From assembly GCF_000685015.1 (NCBI RefSeq), contig NZ_BAYA01000048.1:1-44181 (forward strand): DNA of 44,181 bases, in the 5' to 3' direction. Origin of the DNA: Paraburkholderia bannensis NBRC 103871. Lineage in GTDB: Bacteria > Pseudomonadota > Gammaproteobacteria > Burkholderiales > Burkholderiaceae. Shown here piece by piece: positions 24,710 through 33,824 of the stretch. The translations under genes were made by a program, and so were the position numbers. The notes under the pieces are model-generated. The model ran no database searches and had not been told where the DNA came from. It worked only from the letters and a program-made list of their open reading frames with translations. Position 1 is the stretch's first letter. Each line of letters begins with the position of its first letter.

Positions 24710-25462
24710 GATTTGTTCGGCTGCAGTCGAGGTGACGCCATCGTCACACATCCGCCTCTTGCTGATCATTTGTGCGATCTCTATGCCGGACAGGATGATG
24801 CGCGCACAGCGGAAATCCTTGAACCCTGTCATCGGTTTCATGACGCGTTTGATGGCACGGTGATCCTGCTCGACGACGTTGTTCAGGTATTTGCCGGATC
24901 TTGATCGGCGTCAAGTGCTCGGCATTGAGCGCTTCAAGCGCAGCCAGTTTGGCGCCGCTCCTGTCCACGGTAATTTTTTCGGGTTCGCCGCTGTTCAATC
25001 GCCTTCTCGAAATGGCGGCGCGCCGCGGCCTTCTCCCGATTGGCACGCAGCAGGAAATCCTCGGTGTTGGCCGCCTTGTCGACCGCGCGGTACAGGTATT
25101 TCCATTGGCCGTTGGCTTTGACGAAGGTCTCATCGACGCGCCAGCTTTTGCCGACAGGCCGTTTGCGTTTGCGGAATGCTTGCTCAAACACCTGCCGCGG
25201 CTTGATAACCCACCGGTGCGCACTCGAATGATCCACTTCGATACCTCGCTCGGCCATCATTTCTTCGAGGTAGCGTAGGTTCAGTGAGTACGCCACGTAC
25301 CGCCGCCGGCCGCACAGCAAGATCACGTCCAGTGAGTAGTGCAGCCGCTTCTGTACCTTGCCGACGCCCGCTGGCAGCGTCTTGCTCGGCGTCTTCGTCT
25401 TTGCCATCATGCTTGTCATGTGGTCGACGAATTTTACTTGACCGCGTGAGTGCGACAAAACC
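24710..25462 (-). mobile_element. Degenerate IS6-family element with broken transposase
   Basis: The minus strand encodes an IS6-type transposase in three pieces: RLHYSLDVILLCGRRRYVAY, LRYLEEMMAERGIEVDHSSAHRW, the first catalytic Asp in SWRVDETFVK, then a frameshift near 24985, the second Asp in EKITVDRSGA, another frameshift near 24905, and KYLNNVVEQDHRAIKR with the last Glu. The right end reads GGTTTTGTCGCAC on the minus strand (25462-25450), similar to IS6-type ends; the left end near 24710 is poorly matched. No 8-base target duplication is seen. The element cannot make transposase and is an old copy. Confidence 0.8.
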
Positions 25463-25572
25463 AACCCCGAGCTCGCCAGCCTGGCGATCTCGCGCTGGAA
25501 TTCGAGCGGATGATTCGGTGTACCTTTGCGGCCCGATTTCTTCAGTGCTTCTGTTGTCAAAGTAGTCCCCAC
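25463..25572 (-). pseudogene. 5' fragment of an IS66-type accessory (TnpA) gene
   Basis: The first about 30 codons (TTEALKKSGRKGTPNHPLEF) match the N-terminus of the small TnpA-like protein of IS66-family elements. The frame is cut where the IS6 end begins at 25462, so the IS6 element landed in, or recombined with, an IS66 copy. The rest of the IS66 element is absent. Confidence 0.6.
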
Positions 25573-25758
25573 TACTCGTTAGGTGGACACGACATTGCCC
25601 CAAAGGCGTTACTGAACCTCACGATGGATTGCCCGGGCGCTTACGCTATTGTCGCACTGACGGAGGTTCGGTAATCTGTGGGGCGTTAAGACAGTCGGTG
25701 AGTAGTCAAACGGTTGAGCGAGATATCAATTGCAAGCTAGTTTGCGGAGGTAAAAGTT

Positions 25759-26082
25759 TTGACAACGTACAAAGAACTTAAGGCGCAGATCGCAAAGCTC
25801 GAGGAGCAGGCAGCAGTTGCCAGGCAATCTGAGTATGCTGTAGTGCTAGCAGAGGTGCGAGAAAAAGTCGCCGAGTTCGGTTTTACCGAAAGAGATATCT
25901 TTGGACAGGGGCGTCGACATCGCCCAGGCGGCGTCGGGCGCGGCACTCCTGTCGCGGCTAAGTACAAAGATCCCAAAACTGGCGCTACCTGGTCAGGGCG
26001 TGGGCGTGCGCCAGCGTGGATTGCGAACGCGAAAAATCGTGACCGATTCTTGATTGATTCATCCTCTCGTGACGTCTCGTAG
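25759..26082 (+). CDS. H-NS-family nucleoid protein
   Basis: The 107-residue protein has an N-terminal coiled coil for oligomerisation (YKELKAQIAKLEEQAAVARQ), a linker and the C-terminal DNA-binding domain with YKDPKTGATWSGRGRAPAWI, where RGR is the minor-groove AT-hook-like loop. It is of the short Burkholderia type that silences AT-rich, acquired DNA. The start is TTG at 25759, supported by GGAGG at 25745-25749; no in-frame ATG exists in the first part. It sits next to insertion-sequence debris and is probably one of several hns paralogues in the genome. Confidence 0.9.
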   Translation: MTTYKELKAQIAKLEEQAAVARQSEYAVVLAEVREKVAEFGFTERDIFGQGRRHRPGGVGRGTPVAAKYKDPKTGATWSGRGRAPAWIANAKNRDRFLIDSSSRDVS

Positions 26083-26204
26083 AGATTTACGGTCTAGTCA
26101 TTGCTGACATTTCACGTATCGGGAAAAAAATGGTTCCTCGCGTACAGCCAAGGCTATAGTGGTGATATTTGTTTGGACAGGCGATTCTGAATTAACGTTA
26201 CGCG

Positions 26205-27779
26205 TTATCGTGGCAATTTCTGCCCGTCTGCTGTCCTGAAAATAGCCACGGCATCCTGCAGATTGTGCGATTGTTCGTCGAGCGATTGCGCTGCGGCAGC
26301 GGCTTCTTCGACCAGCGCGGCGTTTTGCTGCGTCTTATCGTCTATCTGTGCGATGGCGAGGTTGATCTGCTCAAGTCCGCTGCTCTGTTCGGTCGCAGCT
26401 GAAGCGATCTCGCGGACAATCCCGGTAACGCGGTTGATCGCCTCCCGGGCGTCACTGATCGTCTTCCCGGTTGCCTCAACGAGTTCAGCACCATCACCAA
26501 CGCGGCTGACTGCCTGATTAATCAGATCGCGGACCTCCTTGGCAGCCGTCGAACTGCGCTGTGCAAGCATACGGACTTCCCCCGCAACCACAGCGAAGCC
26601 CCGACCTTCCTCCCCGGCCCGTGCTGCCTCTACCGCCGCGTTGAGCGCAAGAATGTTTGTCTGAAAGGCGATGCCCTCAATGACCCCGATGATATCGACC
26701 ATTTTTGTCGATTCCGTCCGGATGTCCCCCATCGTGCCGATTGCACGCAGCACCATCTCTCCGCCGCGTTCAGTGATCTGGGCGGCAGCGCCGGCGAGAT
26801 CACTTGCTGCATGGGCATTTTCAGCGGTGCTTCGCACGGTTCCTGTTAACTGTTGCATGCTTGACGCCGCCTGTTGCAGAGCCGCTGCCTGACTCTCGGT
26901 TCGCGAGGACAAATCCATATTACCGTTTGCGATCTGACTGGCTGCTGCGGCTACATTGCCTGCGCCCGCGCGGATCCGGTCGACGATGTCGGAGAGCGCG
27001 TTGCGCATCTGCCCCATCGCGAACATCAGACTCGTGCGATCTTTCTCGCTAACAACTAGCGGCGTACCGAGATCGCCACAGGCGATCGCGTCCGCGATGC
27101 TGGAGGCGATTCGTGGATCGCCTCCGATGGCATGTTCGATACTGCGATTGGTGTACACCACGATAATTGCGAGCAGCGCAGCGATGACGGCGAAGACTAC
27201 GATGGCCAGATAGACCGATTGCATGAAGGCATTCTCGATGTCGTCAACGTAGGCGCCGGTCGAGATAATCCAGTCCCAGGGCGCGAAGCGGATGACGTAG
27301 CCGAGTTTGTCGACAGCTTTGGGTGGGTTCATGCCAGGATGCGGGAAGACGTAGCCAACGAACCCCCCATTGGGCGGTCTTGCCGCCGCGGCAAAGGACA
27401 CGTAGTGATGACGTCCGTCATCGTCGACCACGTTTGTTAGGTCCTTGCCTTCCGTGCCGGGCTTGATTGGGTGCATGAGCATGCGGGGCGTCGAGTCGAT
27501 AACGATAAAGTAGCCGTCGTTGCCATAACGGACGCCCCGCAGTCTCTGGAGTGCCTCCTTCTGCGCCTGCTCGGAGGTCAGCGCACCGCTTTGTTCAAGG
27601 TCGGCATATTCCTGAACAATACTTAGGCCGACATGCGCTATATTCATCAGATCATTACGCCGTTCCTCGATGCGTGTCTGGTAAGAAAGCCAGGCAGAAC
27701 TGATGGTAACGAGCAGCAGTGCGACAAGGCTGATGACCAAGGGCAGCCAAAGCTTCTGCCGGAAACTGAACGAAGTCAT
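26205..27779 (-). CDS. Methyl-accepting chemotaxis protein with periplasmic Cache domain
   Basis: The 524-residue chemoreceptor has a first membrane helix (about 12-32), a single Cache sensor domain (LRGVRYGNDGYFIVIDSTPRM, then GYVIRFAPWDWIISTGAYVDDI), a second helix, a HAMP segment and the signalling hairpin with the highly conserved tip GIAFQTNILALNAAVEAARA followed by GRGFAVVAGEVRMLAQRS. It relays ligand binding to CheA/CheW. The ATG at 27779 places the first helix close to the N-terminus; the longer frame to 27872 has no better ribosome binding site. No che genes are nearby. The ligand is unknown; sCache domains often bind small carboxylates. Confidence 0.92.
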   Translation of the reverse strand: MTSFSFRQKLWLPLVISLVALLLVTISSAWLSYQTRIEERRNDLMNIAHVGLSIVQEYADLEQSGALTSEQAQKEALQRLRGVRYGNDGYFIVIDSTPRMLMHPIKPGTEGKDLTNVVDDDGRHHYVSFAAAARPPNGGFVGYVFPHPGMNPPKAVDKLGYVIRFAPWDWIISTGAYVDDIENAFMQSVYLAIVVFAVIAALLAIIVVYTNRSIEHAIGGDPRIASSIADAIACGDLGTPLVVSEKDRTSLMFAMGQMRNALSDIVDRIRAGAGNVAAAASQIANGNMDLSSRTESQAAALQQAASSMQQLTGTVRSTAENAHAASDLAGAAAQITERGGEMVLRAIGTMGDIRTESTKMVDIIGVIEGIAFQTNILALNAAVEAARAGEEGRGFAVVAGEVRMLAQRSSTAAKEVRDLINQAVSRVGDGAELVEATGKTISDAREAINRVTGIVREIASAATEQSSGLEQINLAIAQIDDKTQQNAALVEEAAAAAQSLDEQSHNLQDAVAIFRTADGQKLPR

Positions 27780-27990
27780 GTGAATCCAGGTGGGGCTACA
27801 TGGTTCATGAATGCGCATCCACATGCGCTTATGTATTAACGGGTCGGAAGGTGCTTCAATACATAGAGGCAAACCCGCACGAGTCGGCTTCGTGGCAATG
27901 ATTTCGCTTACCTTTTATATCCGGCAATAGCCAGGTCTGTGTTGAACTCAACTGCCAGACAGTGCACGGCAGCCCGCAGTGATCCCCCTG

Positions 27991-30186
27991 TTATTGATTG
28001 ATCTCGCTGCGATAGGGTGGCAGGCCGTCCAAACGATTATCCAATGGAAGCAGCGACGCTTGAAGATGCTTTTCCAGCTCGAACGGGTCGCAGGGTTTCG
28101 CGAATACGCCAACGCCTATCGAGTCGATACCCTCCAGCGCTTCGCGCGCATAGCCGGACAGGAGCGTAACCGGGAGCTCGGGGTAGAGGCCACGGATTAC
28201 AGCAGCGAGTGTTACCCCTGTCATTTCACCCGGCATCTGGATGTCCGAAACCACCCCATCAAAATTCAACGAACCAAGTTTCAGCACGTCCAGCGCCGCT
28301 TGAGCGTCGCCCACCGAGACGACGGTGTGGCCCATTGATTCGAACACTGCCTGTTGTGCAGCCGCGACAAGCGGGTCGTCTTCGACAAAAAGCAGATGCA
28401 TTGGGCGAGTTGCCACAACTCCAGGCGTCAGGCTGTCGACGGCTTTGGTTGCCGTCGCCCTGGCTCGTGGCAAAAAGAGCGAAACGGTCGTCCCTTCATT
28501 GGGCGCACTGTCGATTTTGACGAAGCCGCCGGCCCGTTCGCAGAAACTGCGAACCTGTGCGAGGCCAAGTCCGGTTCCTTGCCCGACCGGCTTGGTGGTG
28601 AAGAAGGGGTCAAAAGCACGTTCACGCGTGGCAATGTCCATACCAGGCCCTTCATCCCGGAAGGAGAGGCTCACGTAGTCCTGGATCTCGCGAGACCCGT
28701 TTCCATGTGCGACGTTGGCAACGTTCAGCATCACTCGCCCGCCTTTGGGCATTGCATCTCTCGCATTCATCGCTAGATTCAGTAATGCCAGCTCGAGCTC
28801 GTTCTCATCCGCGCGTATCAACCAGATACCCTCAGCCAGTGCTTTTTCAAACACGATCGAATCGCCCAGGGCGGGTTGTAACAGTGAAAATCCTTCCCAA
28901 ACACTTAGGTCGAGAAGCTTTTCATGTAGCGGCTGTTTGCGTGCCACGCCTAACAGGCGACGTGTCAGAGCCTCGCCCTTCGTAATGGCCACCCTGATAT
29001 CCATTAATGCCTGGTGCCTCGACTTCGAATCCTGAATCCCGCGGGCGGCGTGCGCAGTCACGGCCATGAGGATGTTGTTGAAGTCGTGGGCAACCACGGC
29101 GACCATATTGCCAAGTGTCTCGAGGCGACGGCTCTCTTCATGGCTTCTTTCCATGTTCAAAAGGGCTTCGCGGTGTGCCTCAAGCTGCCTCCATGCTTGC
29201 TCCTCGCGATTGAGCCTGCGAAGGTACAGCCACAAAAGCAGAACGATGCCGGCGGATGGAGTGAATGTCGTCAGAGACAGGCGCAATGTACGTTTGCCCC
29301 ACGCAGTGGATAACGAGGCCAGGGGGTAAAAAGCTACAATATAAGAGTTGTAGTCGCCGACACGGTGGTACGCAACGATACTGCCTGCGCCTGCCTCTCC
29401 ATCGCTAGGGTAAAGTCGATTACTACCAGAAACAGAATGTTGGCCGAATTCGGCCGCGACCCATTTCAATATCAGCTTCTCGACGTCGGACCGATGACTT
29501 TCCGGATACCAGACTAAAGGAACTGCATTTGAATTCAGAAGACCGAGATACAAAGGGCTGTCAGGACTGCGCAGGTCACGGAAAAAGTCGCGGTAATAAT
29601 CAAGCCTCATCGAGACTGACACCATTCCCGCAAATGCGCCGTTTTCTGTCCACCCTTTAGCGACGTTGAAAGTCTTTACACCTGTAATGCGTCCTATCAT
29701 GGGACGCGAGATGTACAGTTGCTCAGGCGCCGCACTGACCGTAGCGAAGTCTTCCCGCCCGGCAATGCTCACATGCCGGTTGACGGGCGTACTGGAAACC
29801 AGTAGATCTCCGTTTTTCCCGATGACATTGATCGATGAGATCTGGGGGTAGCCAGCACCGGCCCGGATCAGTTGTTGACGGATCGTAGTTGCAGAAGCCG
29901 CTATTTTTTGGGCATCAAGTCTTGAAACGCTGGCAATTAAAGCGGGAATGGCGACTGCATCGATGTCGAACAACTTCACTGCCTGCTGTTGGGCCACGCT
30001 GGCAGCTCGGACTGTCGTATCAGTCGCAGCTGCGAGATGATCGCTCCAGTCCGATATTGCGGTAAGTGCTACATACATAGCTGGCAATACTACTGCGCAA
30101 ACGATCGACGCGCCAATCACGCGACGAGCGTCGCGAAAGTGCGTTGCCGTGATATTTTGATCAGGCTTGCTTCCCCGTTGATCCAT
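27991..30186 (-). CDS. Hybrid sensor histidine kinase with PDC-type sensor and receiver domain
   Basis: The 731-residue protein has helix 1 (about 25-45), a large periplasmic PDC/Cache sensor (about 50-300), helix 2 (FTPSAGIVLLLWLYL), a kinase core and a C-terminal receiver. Kinase motifs are the H-box VVAHDFNNIL, N-box NLAMNARDAM, G1 DEGPGM, F-box FDPFFTTK and G2 GTGLGLAQV. The receiver has the acidic pair (VEDDPL), phosphoacceptor Asp in VSDIQMPG and Lys in FAKPCDPFEL. There is no DNA-binding partner gene next to it, so its output is unknown. The ATG at 30186 was preferred to an upstream TTG. The chemoreceptor gene lies downstream on the same strand, 211 bases away. Confidence 0.92.
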   Translation of the reverse strand: MDQRGSKPDQNITATHFRDARRVIGASIVCAVVLPAMYVALTAISDWSDHLAAATDTTVRAASVAQQQAVKLFDIDAVAIPALIASVSRLDAQKIAASATTIRQQLIRAGAGYPQISSINVIGKNGDLLVSSTPVNRHVSIAGREDFATVSAAPEQLYISRPMIGRITGVKTFNVAKGWTENGAFAGMVSVSMRLDYYRDFFRDLRSPDSPLYLGLLNSNAVPLVWYPESHRSDVEKLILKWVAAEFGQHSVSGSNRLYPSDGEAGAGSIVAYHRVGDYNSYIVAFYPLASLSTAWGKRTLRLSLTTFTPSAGIVLLLWLYLRRLNREEQAWRQLEAHREALLNMERSHEESRRLETLGNMVAVVAHDFNNILMAVTAHAARGIQDSKSRHQALMDIRVAITKGEALTRRLLGVARKQPLHEKLLDLSVWEGFSLLQPALGDSIVFEKALAEGIWLIRADENELELALLNLAMNARDAMPKGGRVMLNVANVAHGNGSREIQDYVSLSFRDEGPGMDIATRERAFDPFFTTKPVGQGTGLGLAQVRSFCERAGGFVKIDSAPNEGTTVSLFLPRARATATKAVDSLTPGVVATRPMHLLFVEDDPLVAAAQQAVFESMGHTVVSVGDAQAALDVLKLGSLNFDGVVSDIQMPGEMTGVTLAAVIRGLYPELPVTLLSGYAREALEGIDSIGVGVFAKPCDPFELEKHLQASLLPLDNRLDGLPPYRSEINQ

Positions 30187-30644
30187 GGCTATCCACAAGG
30201 CATTTCTATAGGCGTAAAGCGAAGGGCCGATCTGCTGGAGTGCTCGTTATCCATCGAGCCGTCGTCCACGACGTTTTCCCAACACTAATCCCTGCGGGCT
30301 TACCCCTAGCCACGCTATTTTAGTATGCAGCAATTCCATGGGAAGGGGCATGGTTTCATCGGACATCCATCGCGACTTCCATCAAGATGGTACGTTTCCT
30401 GTTCGAATGCAGCAATTTTCGAACCCATTTTTTTAGGCTGGAAAACCGGTAATACGATGTATTCCTGTTCCAGGTCGCCGGATTCCACGCAGGACGCGAC
30501 ATCGCTACGCGCGAGTTAGAAAGGCAATCAGCTTTAGAGTACTGCAAACGCCTGATAACCCTTACGCACTCGGCCGTTGCTTTTTTATTGATCCGGAAAG
30601 ATCGGAGTCAGCGGTGAAGCCTCGGCGGTACAATGTGCACAGGG
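30187..30644. other. Intergenic region, no gene seen
   Basis: It separates the leftward kinase gene from the rightward nhaA remnant and must contain both promoters. Short frames here carry no recognisable domain. Confidence 0.5.
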
Positions 30645-30699
30645 GTTAGCTGTATAATGCAGCGGGACAGGCAATCTGCGCTGGTCGGGCCGCCGCGCA
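30645..30699 (+). ncRNA. Second copy of the nhaA riboswitch-like leader
   Basis: It matches the leader at 6788-6852. Helix GCTGT/GCAGC (30649-30653 with 30659-30663) encloses the five-base loop ATAAT; helix TGCGC/GCGCA (30677-30681 with 30695-30699) encloses the identical tggtcgggccgcc. The outer helix seen in copy 1 is not conserved here: GACAG (30666-30670) has no good CTGTC partner upstream. That would fit relaxed selection after the downstream gene broke. Confidence 0.6.
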
Positions 30700-30714
30700 G
30701 GATTTCTCTCGCAT

Positions 30715-31211
30715 ATGCAACAGAATGTTTCTCCACGCAAGATACCAGCGGTCGAGCCGATAGCCCGCAAGGCATTCACCGCCTTCAAAGATTTGCTCCA
30801 CATTGATGCAGCGAGTGGCGTCATATTGATGATCAGCTGCGCTGATTATCGCTAACTCTCCCCTAGCGCGTCCCTACCAGTAGCTATGGGAGCCGCCCAT
30901 CGTAATCGGTGTGGGAAGGCGTGTTTTCGGCGAGTCGCTGCACTTCCTGGACCAATGACGGCCTCATGACCGTTTTCTTTCTCATCGTCGAAATGGAAAT
31001 CCGTCGCGAGATCCACGAAGGCTCGCTGTGCAGATTGCGGCATGCATTCCTGCCAGTAGTGGCAGCAGTGGGCGGCGTAATCGTTCCTGCCATTATTTAT
31101 TACACGTTGAATCGGGCGTCAGGCATCCCTGGCGGCTGGGCCGTGCCGAAGGCAACAGATATCGCTTTTGCGGTCGGCGTGCGCGCACTTCTCGGCAAAT
31201 TCTCCAGCTAA
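30715..31211 (+). pseudogene. Broken nhaA paralogue
   Basis: The start MQQNVSPRKIPAVEPIARKAF continues as an NhaA N-terminus (LLHIDAASGVIL) to an early stop at 30853-30855. A frameshift nearby restores ANSPLA in another frame. From about 30935 a third segment reads LHFLDQ-like sequence into TNDGLMTVFFLIVEMEIRREIHEGSL, then GGWAVPKATDIAFAVGVRALLG, and ends at TAA 31209-31211. Everything after the helix-4 aspartate, including the DD pair of helix 5, is missing. No function is possible. Confidence 0.9.
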
Positions 31212-31261
31212 TTTAGTCATCAATCTCGTATGATCAGATCCAGATTTATGCTGTATTAAAC
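31212..31261 (+). other. Short spacer with a possible -10 element
   Basis: TATGAT at 31229-31234 could be a -10 for a rightward transcript covering 31262-31403. No convincing -35 is seen. Confidence 0.2.
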
Positions 31262-31403
31262 GGAGGTCGCTCCAAACGTAGAGGCGAAACGGACCTTTGT
31301 AGATTAGGTATGAGCTCGATTGCGTCCTCGCAATCCCCAACGCATCCGAGTGTTGGCGGCTCATTTGATGCCGCCGTCTCTCCCCGGATCGGCGGTTTTT
31401 TTT
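31262..31403 (+). ncRNA. Candidate structured RNA ending in an intrinsic terminator
   Basis: A chain of hairpins can be drawn on the + strand: AGGTC (31264-31268) with GACCT (31292-31296); GATTGCG (31318-31324) with CGCAATC (31329-31335); CCAAC (31337-31341) with GTTGG (31352-31356); then GGCGGC (31355-31360), GCCGCC (31370-31375) and GGCGG (31391-31395) followed by eight T. The last three segments can pair in two exclusive ways, one of which is a terminator. No + strand gene follows, so it could be a small RNA or the leader of a lost gene. Confidence 0.4.
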
Positions 31404-31484
31404 ACAAAATCCCGACTTTTAACTCGCGGTCATGTTGAACGCACAATTCGCTGTCGGCCGGACACGCGCTTGCTGCGCATACGC

Positions 31485-31516
31485 AAAAAAGAGGCCCCGA
31501 TCATACTGTCGGGGCC
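31485..31516 (-). terminator. Intrinsic terminator downstream of the histidine kinase gene
   Basis: Minus strand GGCCCCGA-N8-TCGGGGCC (31516-31493) followed by TCTTTTTT. It lies about 225 bases after the kinase stop and should end the DUF4148-regulator-kinase transcript. Confidence 0.75.
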
Positions 31517-31741
31517 TTCGAAGGGCGATCCCGGCAGCACTCCTGAATCGACAGGCCTGCTGCACAGCGAATCTCCAGCGTGAAAATTCATGGCTAGTTT
31601 GAGGCTGATCGCGACAGCCAGCGCGCATATTCGCTTTGTACGTTAATAAATTAGAATTCCGAATTTAGTAAAAAATTGAGGCGATGGATTTCAATTCTGA
31701 CTCGAGTCTCCAGTCATCGAATTGGTGGTTGGCAATATTGC

Positions 31742-33142
31742 TCAGGCGGGCCGACGCGCTGTGACGGTGTGCGCTCCCGAACGATCCGCATTCGAAGTGC
31801 TTGGACCGATCTCTAGAGCCAACTTGGGAAAGCGTAATTGTACCGTCAACCCGCGGCCGTCCAGGCCGCTGTCCAGCGCGAAAGCGGCCTGATGTTGTTC
31901 GGCGATGCGCTTGACGATCGAGAGGCCAAGACCACTACCAGTAGCCGTGTGTCCAGCGCCCCGGTAGAAGCGCTCCCATACCCGCTCACGATCTTCCGCG
32001 GCGATACCTGGGCCGGTGTCGCAAACCATCAGCACGGGCGTACCATCCTCTCTGCGTGTAACGACATCGACGCGGGCATGCGGGCCAGCATATCGGATAG
32101 CGTTGTCGACCAGGTTGTTGAGCAGGATCCGAAGAGCGTCCTCGTTGCCTCGAACGTGCACGGAGGATCCAGCGACAAGGCCGAGGTCAATTCCGTTTGC
32201 TTGTGCCAGACGCGCCCGCTCGCCAACAACCGAACGCGCGAGTGATGTGAGATCCAGGTCGGACATCGCCAGCGGCATCGAATCGGGGCCGAGGCGAGCA
32301 AGTGTCAGGAGTTGCTCGGCGAGATGCGCGAGCCGCGCTGTACCCGTGCGAATCTGTGCGGTGATCAGGTCGCGCTCCTCTACGCTGGGTGCTTTCGGCA
32401 GAAGATCAGTCTGCAGCGCCAGTCCCATGATTGGCGTACGGAGCTCATGAGCGGCGTCCGCAATGAAGTGGCGCTGGGCCGTAATAGCGTTATCGAGGCG
32501 TAGCAGCAGATCGTTGAGCGAGTCGACGAGGGGTTTGACTTCTCCAGGAATTTCCGACGTGTCGATCGTCTGCATGTTGTCAACATCTCGTCGCTTAAGG
32601 TTTGCGGCTATAACCCGAAGCGGCCGCAGCCCGTAACCGATTCCGAACCAGAGGAAGAGGGCAAGCAACGGGATCAACGACAGCACTGGCCAGAGCAGGT
32701 GCATCGCTATCTCGGCCACCGCTTCCCATCGTGCACGTCTCGCCTGAGCCACTCGCACAAAGGTGTCGCCGTCGCGTGTGACATATGTGTGCCAGAGTTG
32801 CCCTCTGACAATCACGTCTGCGAATCCAGTGCCTGTAGGTGCGGGCAGTGCCGAGTCAAGATCGGTACTGAAAACCGGTGTTTCGCCGCGCCAGACCTGG
32901 AGCAGCACGGCGTGCGATTGCTCTCCCGAAAGCCTGTCCTCGTTTGCGCCCTGCATGCCTTGCAGTGAAAGGTGCCCGTCAGGTTCAACCACGACATGCT
33001 GCGCGACTGCCTTCAACTGGTCATTGAGCAGTTCATCCAGTTCAGTCAGCGCACCGCGGTAGGTTGCCGCGCTCGCCAGTAACCCGGTAAGCAAGGTCGC
33101 GGGGAGCAGCCACCAGAGCAGGCGCCGGCGCAGCGATTTCAA
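31742..33142 (-). CDS. Sensor histidine kinase of a PmrB/QseC-type two-component system
   Basis: The 466-residue kinase has helix 1 (about 8-28), a periplasmic sensor of about 120 residues (DQLKAVAQHVVVEPDG), helix 2 (LLWPVLSLIPLLALFLWFGIGYG), HAMP, the H-box FIADAAHELRTPIMGLALQ, N-box NNLVDNAIRYA, G1 DTGPGIA, F-box WERFYRG and G2 GSGLGLSIVKRI. The architecture and the AAHELRTP box fit the PmrB/QseC class. Its start overlaps the stop of the response-regulator gene by four bases (ATGA), so the pair is translationally coupled. The stimulus is unknown; relatives sense low pH, metals or cationic peptides. Confidence 0.92.
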   Translation of the reverse strand: MKSLRRRLLWWLLPATLLTGLLASAATYRGALTELDELLNDQLKAVAQHVVVEPDGHLSLQGMQGANEDRLSGEQSHAVLLQVWRGETPVFSTDLDSALPAPTGTGFADVIVRGQLWHTYVTRDGDTFVRVAQARRARWEAVAEIAMHLLWPVLSLIPLLALFLWFGIGYGLRPLRVIAANLKRRDVDNMQTIDTSEIPGEVKPLVDSLNDLLLRLDNAITAQRHFIADAAHELRTPIMGLALQTDLLPKAPSVEERDLITAQIRTGTARLAHLAEQLLTLARLGPDSMPLAMSDLDLTSLARSVVGERARLAQANGIDLGLVAGSSVHVRGNEDALRILLNNLVDNAIRYAGPHARVDVVTRREDGTPVLMVCDTGPGIAAEDRERVWERFYRGAGHTATGSGLGLSIVKRIAEQHQAAFALDSGLDGRGLTVQLRFPKLALEIGPSTSNADRSGAHTVTARRPA

Positions 33143-33801
33143 TCGATTTCTCCCATCTGGTAGCCGACTCCACGCACGTTTCGGATTGCCTGAGTACCGA
33201 GTTTGCGGCGCAGGTTATGAATGTGAACCTGGATCGTGTTGCTCCCGATCTCCTCATTCCAGCCATACATGCGCTCCTCAAGCTGCTCGCGGGAGACAAC
33301 GAGGCCCGGTTGCTGCATCAGTTCGAGCAGCAGTGCGAACTCGCGCGCCGTCATCGGGATTTCCACTTCGCGCAGCCAGACCCGATGCTGCGCGGGATCG
33401 AGGCGAAGCGGGCCGACGCGAAGGGTCGTTTGTGAATGTCCGGCCTGGCGTCGGCGTACTACGCGCATGCGCGCAAGCAGCTCATCAAGTGCAAAGGGTT
33501 TGACAAGGTAGTCGTCTGCACCAGTGTCGAGGCCCGCGACGCGGTCCGGGACCGCGTCGCGGGCCGTGATGATAATCACCGGGACGTCATCCTTGCGCTG
33601 ACGCAGTCGCGCGAGCAGGGTAAGCCCATCCTGTCCCGGCAGACCCAGGTCAAGAAGCACGAGCCCATACGACGTAGTCCGTAGCGCCAGCGAGGCTGCA
33701 TCGCCATCCTGGGCCCAGTCTACCGCGAATCCCTCGCGTTGCAGTCCCCGCTGCAGACCGCTGCCAATCAGGGTGTCGTCCTCTACGAGAAGTATCCGCA
33801 T
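33139..33801 (-). CDS. OmpR-family response regulator (PmrA/QseB type)
   Basis: The 220-residue regulator has a receiver domain (MRILLVEDDTLIGSGL, phosphoacceptor Asp in LVLLDLGLPGQDG, Thr/Lys switch in IIITARD and DDYLVKPF) and an OmpR-type winged helix (MTAREFALLLELMQQPG, recognition helix SNTIQVHIHNLRRKLG, wing IRNVRGVGYQM). The start at 33801 gives the standard N-terminus; longer starts add residues not typical of the family. It follows a DUF4148 gene by 23 bases. A GTTAAT-N5-CTTAAG box upstream of that gene matches the sites PmrA/QseB-type regulators bind, so it is probably autoregulated. Confidence 0.93.
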   Translation of the reverse strand: MRILLVEDDTLIGSGLQRGLQREGFAVDWAQDGDAASLALRTTSYGLVLLDLGLPGQDGLTLLARLRQRKDDVPVIIITARDAVPDRVAGLDTGADDYLVKPFALDELLARMRVVRRRQAGHSQTTLRVGPLRLDPAQHRVWLREVEIPMTAREFALLLELMQQPGLVVSREQLEERMYGWNEEIGSNTIQVHIHNLRRKLGTQAIRNVRGVGYQMGEID

Positions 33802-33824
33802 CGAATCGCTCTCTCTTCCCGGAA

